A stretch of DNA of 64,000 bases, from the NCBI RefSeq assembly GCF_020520425.1, contig NC_079492.1:39001542-39065541 (forward strand). Direction: 5' to 3'. Positions 58,578-64,000 of the stretch are shown in pieces (within the stretch, counting starts at the first letter, position 1; the number at the start of each line of letters is the position of its first letter). Position numbers and translations under genes: made by a program. Origin of the DNA: Spinacia oleracea (Eukaryota; Streptophyta; Magnoliopsida; Caryophyllales; Amaranthaceae). A model generated the notes under the pieces. The model was given only the letters and a program-made list of their open reading frames with translations. It ran no database searches and was not told where the DNA came from.

Positions 58578-61500
58578 ATGCTTGATAAGGGACGTGCTCG
58601 TCAAAGGATCCTCCATCCTCTTGACCTTAAATTGGAAAGGACTTTAAGGAGACTTAGACGTTCTCGCTCTAGCTCGTCAAATCATAATCGGTTTGAGGCT
58701 TTGAGTGTTGACACGGAACAAGAAGTGAGTGAGCAAGCTAGTGAGAACATGGCTTTTCCGGTTAAGAACTTGGGAATACCGGGAGCATTTGAGGCTACGT
58801 GTGGGATTCAAGCTCCAACAACATGTGCTAACAATTTTGAGATCAAGCCCGCCTTGATCAATTTGGTGCAAAGTCATCCCTTTTGTGGGAAAAGCAATGA
58901 GTCGCCTCACGAGCATCTCAAGCAGTTTGAGCACTATTATGACACAATAAAACACAACGGTGTAACCTCGGATTATGTGAGCTTGACTTTGTTCCACTTC
59001 TCTTTGCTTGGGCGTGCTAGTGATTGGCTTGACAAGGAGGTCAAGCCCAACTCACTTCGCACATGGAACGAAGTAACTAGTGCCTTCTTGAACAAGTTCT
59101 ACTCTCATGGGAAGACGGCGGAGTTTCGCCACAAGATTCAATCATTTGAGCAAGGGCGTGATGAATCGCTTTTCGAGGCTTGGGACCGATTCAAGGAGTA
59201 CCAAAGGGAATGCCCTCGTCATGGGATTCCCAATTGGTTTTTGCTACAATCCTTTTACTTAGGATTGAGTCCAAGCTCGAAAACAAGTTTAGATGCGGGC
59301 GCGGGAGGCCCCATCATGAACAAAACGGAAGATCAAATTGAGGAGATAATTGAAGATGTAGTTCAAAACTACCAATCTTGGCATGTAGGTGTAAGAAGTT
59401 ATGATGGGAAAAGTAGGATTGAGGATGGAAAGGGTTCTATGTACGCCATAGAGCAAGCACGGATGATAGAGAAGCTTAGCTCGAGATTAGAGAAGCTTGA
59501 AAATACACCATTTGTGGGAAGTGCAGCAAGCAAGCCTCCATCTCCGTCTACAATACCACCTCCCTCGGCCACTCTTCTCAATAAGGGGAAGGGCAAGGTT
59601 AGTTCTTATGGCTCAATGCCTCCAGGAAAATTCTTTTGTGAAAATTGCCAAGACTATAATCATTCCCCCGATGCATGCGCTTTAGTTCATAACTTGTCAT
59701 TTGTGGATTATGGCCCTTCGTATGAAGGAGAGTTTGATGTAGAGTATGCTAATGCCATCAATGAGAGGTCTAGGAATGATAACCCTAACAATCCTAATTT
59801 TGCTAGGCAACCTAGAGGGCCCTCCATGTATGGTCCCCACCAAGGTTATGGCCAAGGAAGTGGGTATGATAACCAAGGCCGAGGTGGCTATAAAGCACAA
59901 GGCTATCAAAGCCAAGCGCCCTACGGTCAATCTCAAGGTTTTGGCAATCAAGGCCAATACAACCAAGGGGGTTATAATCCCAACCATCAAGGTGAAGGGG
60001 GTTATAACTACTCTTATGGGCAATCTAGGGGTGCCTCAAGTGGGGGTTATCCTTTGAACTCGGGAGTTCCTTATGGTGCATCTCATTTTCCACCTCCCGG
60101 ATTCAATGGATCGAGGACCTTTGGCAACCAATATCAATCCAACCTAAGTGGTTATGGCGTTGCACCTCCACCACTCCCGCCTCTCAAGTCGAATCTTGAG
60201 GCTCTCATGGAGTCGTTTGTGGGGGCGCAAGCCAAGAAAAACGTTGAATTTGAGGATGGATTCAAGCAATCCAATACTCATCTTAAGATGATTGAGACCC
60301 AACTAGATCAACTTGCTAGCACCATCAAGGAGCAACAAGTGCACACAAGTCTCCCACCCCAAGGTCAACCTCCTAAGCAAATGTACGCAATTGTGACAAG
60401 GAGTGGGAAGACTTTAGATGATGGTGTTACGCATGTTGAAGCTCAATGCTCTAGGGGGGGAAATTCTAAGGGAGATGAGTCCTTGGACCATGATGATGAG
60501 GAAGGGAAGTCTCATGTCGATTGCATGAGTGATGGTGATAAGTCGAAAGAGACTACCCTTCTTCCTCTCCCAACTCCTACTCCCCCCTACCCTCAAAGAT
60601 TTTCCGGTAAGAAGATGGATGACCAATTCCACAAATTATGGGAAACCATTAGCAAACTTTATGTGTCATTATCTTTTACCGAGGCACTCAAACAAATGCC
60701 CCACTACTCAAGATTCATGAGGGACATTCTTAGTGGCAAGAGAGGGTGTGAACCCAAGGAGACCGTTCAACTCACGGAGAGTTGTAGTGCTCTAATTCAG
60801 CACTCCTTTCCCCCAAAACTCAATGATCCGGGGAGTTTTTCTATCCCTTGTAGCATTCAAACGCTAAAATTTGAGAATGCTCTTTGTGATTTGGGGGCAA
60901 GTGTGAGCATCTTGCCATATAAGATTTTTGAGAAGCTTACTCTTGGTGATCTCTCTCCTACCTCTATGTCATTGCAACTAGCCGATCGATCGGTTATGTT
61001 TCCATTGGGTAGGATTGAGGATGTTCCCCTCGTAGTTGGCAAGCTTACTTTTCTTGTTGACTTCGTTGTCTTGGACATCGATGAGGATGCCCACACCCCC
61101 ATCATCTTGGGGAGGCCATTCTTGGCCATCGCGGGTACCCTTATCGATGTGCAAGGGGGACTTATCACCTTGAAGGCGGGAGATGCCAAAGCTAGCTTCA
61201 AGCTCACTATTGATGATCAATGTTGTCCCAAAATGAAAAGTTGCATGAAAATCGACACTCTTGCTTGTGTTGAGAACAACCATATTTGTGCTAATTCTTC
61301 TAACGATTTTCATGTTTCTAAGTGTGCTAATAAGCTTGCTAGGTCCTCTCTCGGTGAAAAGGAAGTCCATGGAGATCCAAAGGCTCTTGGGGATGAGTTT
61401 GATGATGTTGTAACTATCCCCGAGTTATTTGAGATGCATGATGAAGATGTTAATGGGGCTAAACGCTCCAAGGTGTTCCATAGGTCGGCTAAGAAAGCCA

Positions 61501-61673
61501 AGCAGTCCAAGAAGGTCAAGAATCCATCAAATCCCGAGGAGGGGCATGTTGGTGGATCGTTTGGTTTTCGCCTCTTGAAAGGTGGTATCGGTAAGATCTT
61601 TGTGCCCAAAGGGGCAAAGAAGTGCATGGTGACTAGTGTTGACCCAAAGTTGGTCATGTTTGACCCCCCTTGA
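58578..61673 (+). CDS. Athila gag-protease, intact frame
   Basis: 1031 aa from ATG 58578 (GTG at 58572 is in frame but less likely). Residues about 141-231 are the retrotransposon gag domain (FSLLGRASDWLD ... ESLFEAWDRFKEY). A CCHC knuckle starts at C354. Residues about 417-527 are a Gly/Tyr/Gln/Asn-rich low-complexity stretch. The aspartic protease carries DLGAS with catalytic D about 771 and the second motif IILGRPFL downstream; DLG for DTG is usual in Athila as I recall. The C-terminus is lysine-rich. There are no internal stops. The frame ends in PP-stop, without the reverse transcriptase that normally continues it, so particles could form but not copy themselves. Confidence 0.88.
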   Translation: MLDKGRARQRILHPLDLKLERTLRRLRRSRSSSSNHNRFEALSVDTEQEVSEQASENMAFPVKNLGIPGAFEATCGIQAPTTCANNFEIKPALINLVQSHPFCGKSNESPHEHLKQFEHYYDTIKHNGVTSDYVSLTLFHFSLLGRASDWLDKEVKPNSLRTWNEVTSAFLNKFYSHGKTAEFRHKIQSFEQGRDESLFEAWDRFKEYQRECPRHGIPNWFLLQSFYLGLSPSSKTSLDAGAGGPIMNKTEDQIEEIIEDVVQNYQSWHVGVRSYDGKSRIEDGKGSMYAIEQARMIEKLSSRLEKLENTPFVGSAASKPPSPSTIPPPSATLLNKGKGKVSSYGSMPPGKFFCENCQDYNHSPDACALVHNLSFVDYGPSYEGEFDVEYANAINERSRNDNPNNPNFARQPRGPSMYGPHQGYGQGSGYDNQGRGGYKAQGYQSQAPYGQSQGFGNQGQYNQGGYNPNHQGEGGYNYSYGQSRGASSGGYPLNSGVPYGASHFPPPGFNGSRTFGNQYQSNLSGYGVAPPPLPPLKSNLEALMESFVGAQAKKNVEFEDGFKQSNTHLKMIETQLDQLASTIKEQQVHTSLPPQGQPPKQMYAIVTRSGKTLDDGVTHVEAQCSRGGNSKGDESLDHDDEEGKSHVDCMSDGDKSKETTLLPLPTPTPPYPQRFSGKKMDDQFHKLWETISKLYVSLSFTEALKQMPHYSRFMRDILSGKRGCEPKETVQLTESCSALIQHSFPPKLNDPGSFSIPCSIQTLKFENALCDLGASVSILPYKIFEKLTLGDLSPTSMSLQLADRSVMFPLGRIEDVPLVVGKLTFLVDFVVLDIDEDAHTPIILGRPFLAIAGTLIDVQGGLITLKAGDAKASFKLTIDDQCCPKMKSCMKIDTLACVENNHICANSSNDFHVSKCANKLARSSLGEKEVHGDPKALGDEFDDVVTIPELFEMHDEDVNGAKRSKVFHRSAKKAKQSKKVKNPSNPEEGHVGGSFGFRLLKGGIGKIFVPKGAKKCMVTSVDPKLVMFDPP

Positions 61674-61760
61674 CCTTTTTGGGGGGGGGGGGGGGTCCGT
61701 CAAGCTAATGACGTTAAACGAGCGCTTCCCGGGAGGCAACCCGGTTGTCTAACTCTTGTA
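61674..61760 (+). other. Post-gag spacer with Athila-type motif and G15 run
   Basis: A run of 15 G at 61681-61695 is followed by GTCAAGCTAATGACGTTAAA and AGCGCTTCCCGGGAGGCAAC. From memory, this wording follows the gag-pol stop in many Athila-group elements. CCCGGGAGGCAACCCGG can form a small stem. Confidence 0.5.
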
Positions 61761-61865
61761 CTGGTTTGTTTTTGTGTGTTTTCATCCTTTTACTTTTCTT
61801 TTCATAATAAATATGATGAGATGGGTGTGCAATAGTCGAGAAAGCCAAGAAACATAATTCCAGTT

Positions 61866-62040
61866 CCGTGCGATCGCACGGTTGATTCGTGTGGTCGCAC
61901 AAAACTGGAAAATCGAGGCAGTAGCTCCCAGCCATTCCGTGCGATCGAGCGCTGCTGGGCGTGCGATCGGGCTCGAACCGTGCGATCGCACGGTTATTTC
62001 GTGCGCTCGCACGGGTCGGGCGGAGCTGCTCTGCGATCGT
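61866..62040 (+). repeat. Cluster of GTGCGATCGCAC palindromes, copy 2
   Basis: Perfect 16-mers at 61866-61881 and 61978-61993, the latter within a perfect 20-bp palindrome (61976-61995), with variants GTGTGGTCGCAC, GTGCGATCGAGC and GTGCGCTCGCACGG. The linking words AAAATCGAGGCAGTAG resemble those in cluster 1. Confidence 0.88.
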
Positions 62041-62781
62041 TTTATTAGAAAATCCGCCCCCTTCTTTTCATTTCTTCACCTCACTTCTCATTTCTTCACC
62101 ATCTCTCTACTTTCCTCTCTACTCCAACTCCTCAAAACTCCATTTCCTACTCAATCTTTCTCACACATTTCACTCTACACCACTCACATTCACAAATTCA
62201 TCCTCATTCCTCACCTCAAAACCAATAATTTCAGATTTTTCTCAAAAACCCCAAATTTCTAGGGTTTGGTTGAACATTGATTTTGTGATTCCTTGTTGTG
62301 ATTAGAGCATTGGAGTTTGCTTTTGGGTGATCTTGTTTACCTCCCTCACTTGTGGTGACGATTTCTTTCCCTTCTTTCTTCATTGTTCTTTACATTGAAG
62401 CTCATTGTTCATACTATTTGGGTGAAATTCTGAAATCTTTGATTTTGATTGTTTGGATTTGCATGCTTGTTTTTGTGTTTGTTCCTTGCTAGTCTACACT
62501 TATTATGCATGTTTCATTGTGAATATTTGTCAAGACTAGTCTATTGATCGATTTTTGGTGAAATGTTGGTGGAATTCTTGATGGGTTGTTGTTTTTGGAT
62601 GATGAGGATTGGTTGATGAGGATTGTTTAGGTTGAACTTGAGTGATGAAGTGATACTTGTTGGTGATAATTTTGATAGTAGATTGTAGCTTTTTTTTTTT
62701 GACTAACTTAGTTTTTTCCTTTTGCCTTGCATTGTGTCTCTTTTCTTGCTTGTGTGTAGATTTTTGTCCCTAAGATTCATC
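62041..62781 (+). other. Leader of Athila ORF1-like gene
   Basis: A C/T-rich stretch (62060-62215) resembling a plant 5' UTR, then T-rich sequence up to the ATG. No clear TATA box. A UTR intron is possible but not demonstrable. Confidence 0.45.
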
Positions 62782-64000
62782 ATGATGACCAAGCGTACAA
62801 AGAAGGGACCCAACTCCCAAGGGAACAAGAGGAAGGCTATCACTCCTCCGGCCTTCGAGACCTACAGAATTGTTTTTCCGGAGCAACGGTCTTGGAGTTA
62901 CTATGAGGAATTATCTAAGCGGAACATCTGCCCGACAAAGTTCTATCACAAGAAGACCGTTCAGGACTTGGGGTTCGAAAAGGAGCTAAACGCTTTAATT
63001 GCGGGGCTTGAGCTTGAGGATTTTGTGACCATGAATGCCAAAACTTATAAGAGGGTCACTCTAGAGGTCCTTTCCTCGGCTAGGAGGCGCCGGGTGCATG
63101 ACAATGGAAAAGAGTCGGTTGAGCTTCATTTCCAAGCTTTCAATAATCAACACGTGCTCACCGACGAGGCGATCAATGATTTCTTTACCATTTACCCGAA
63201 TGATTTCTTTACCAATTGCCCGAACCAGGGTTTGATCGTTAATCCGGTGGCGGAGTGTGTGGACAACTATGATGAGAATATTTGGTGGGGAGAGCTCACG
63301 GGAGAGGAGAAGAAATTCATTTCCTCCTCGGCCAAGTCTTCTTCTTTTCACCACCCCGCCATCCGTTACTTGAACCGCATGCTCCTATATGCGGTCTTTG
63401 CAAAGGGGGCCACCGGATCCTTGTCTAGTGCAGAACTTGGCGCCCTATGGTTAGCCACGGAGAAGGATGAGGGGATCCTAGATTTTGGGCAGCTGTTGAT
63501 CACCCGAATCATTGGGCATCGGGATGGGCAGCCGACTAGTGGGGATATTCTCTTAGGAGGTATGCTCACTCTTCTCTTGAGGGCACTCCCCGGTGATCCC
63601 TATCAGCACATCTTAGCTGAGTTGGATGAGGTTCCCGGAGGGGGGTTCCTTGACTTGAGGACACTCTCCAATGCCAAGTGGATCAAGGCCACCAAGGACG
63701 ACAAGTATATTTGGATGGTAAGAAGCGAGATTGGTGCATCCTCCCCAATCCCGCCATCACTTCTTGGACTCCTAATGTCCGGTACTTGCTTCCCCATGAC
63801 CCGCGATTCATTGCCCAAGCACAGCGCCTTCCTCCTCCTCAACCCAATCCGGATTCCCCTCCACATGGTCCTCCACATGGTCCTCCCCATAGTCCTCCTA
63901 TCTTGGAGCCTTCCCCTAATGAGGGTGGTATGTCCTCTTCCTCCTCTCCTTTTGATTACCAAGGCTTGCAATCCACCCTTGCGGCTATCTTGCAAGGACA
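62782..64000 (+). pseudogene. Athila ORF1-like protein, partial, with a probable frameshift
   Basis: ATGATG at 62782 opens a frame that stays open to the window end (406 codons). The N-terminus is basic, followed by a folded region with W-rich blocks (NIWWGELTGEEKKF; HPAIRYLNRMLLYAVFAKG; LGALWLATEKDEG) in the style of the Athila ORF-1 family, whose function is unknown. Between 63717 and 63735 the sensible product switches frame: after it the other frame reads as a normal, proline-rich tail with a 12-bp repeat (PPHG three times), while the original frame reads as low-quality sequence. GGTAAG at 63717-63722 looks like a splice donor, so a small indel or an alternative splice are both possible. 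No stop is visible in the window. Confidence 0.66.

Larger units (their letters stand above)
57160..64000 (+). mobile_element. Athila-type Ty3/gypsy element, pol-less, runs off the window
   Basis: Starts TGATGAGCGGCATTTATGTC, an LTR start of a kind I associate with Athila-group elements, preceded by CCCAT as the likely target copy. The probable LTR/leader contains a palindrome cluster (57333-57715) and a TATA box (57763). Then come gag-protease (58578-61673), a conserved spacer, a second palindrome cluster and an ORF1-like frame (62782 onward). No reverse transcriptase or integrase is found where it should follow the protease. The LTR 3' end is not resolved; GTGGCGGTCGTTG at 58462 may be a degraded primer binding site. 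Confidence 0.72.

Noticed and set aside
63603..63995. 130-codon minus-strand ORF at the window end
   Set aside because: Shadow of the Athila ORF1-like frame, which has recognisable blocks.

Overview
This window is plant nuclear DNA made almost entirely of transposable elements nested in or abutting one another. The plant assignment rests on recognisable plant element types: a Ty1/copia element resembling the Angela clade, Ty3/gypsy elements of Tat and Athila type with their extra ORFs, a plant L1-type LINE, CACTA, Stowaway and Helitron elements, plus a fragment of a plant ABCC (MRP) transporter. A eudicot, perhaps Caryophyllales, is my guess only. I see no intact host gene, rRNA, tRNA or CRISPR array.

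Layout. 1-13508: a minus-strand copia element (1-711 and 11177-13508, left end outside the window) split by a complete plus-strand copia element of the same family (712-11176; 1386-bp LTRs, 5-bp target duplication CCTAC, intact gag-pol at 4939-8925). 13509-22250: low-coding DNA with a Helitron (13875-17521) that carries a Stowaway MITE and an AGAACA-rich element with inverted ends, then an ABCC-transporter pseudogene fragment (20395-20745) and another Stowaway MITE (21538-21836). 22254-35690: a decayed LINE, interrupted by a 268-bp CACTA MITE (23100-23367) and by a second copia copy (24404-34725, target duplication GATTT). That second copy has well-preserved LTRs, leader and tail but an unreadable pol.

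35691-45141: a Tat-type gypsy element, 5'-truncated, with gag-protease but no pol, an antisense spliced gene (39750-41559), covarying hairpin repeats, a 31-bp tandem array and a 3' LTR. 45142-57159: a second Tat-type unit in the opposite orientation. Its LTR is split by a 6-kb CACTA element (45245-51279). It carries a seven-exon plant-mobile-domain-like gene (53594-56195) and the start of another antisense-type gene (56919). 57160-64000: an Athila-type element with an intact gag-protease ORF (58578-61673), no pol, and an Athila ORF1-like frame running off the window from 62782. Two clusters of a GTGCGATCGCAC palindrome precede its two ORFs.

How it may work together (inference). The intact copia could supply proteins to relatives such as the pol-less copy. 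The Tat and Athila elements here keep gag-protease and accessory genes but lack reverse transcriptase and integrase, so they would depend on helpers. The most unusual signals are the accessory antisense genes with their own TATA boxes and a conserved intron position, the GCGCC palindrome pairs around one of them, the covarying hairpins, and the GCGATCGC palindrome clusters.
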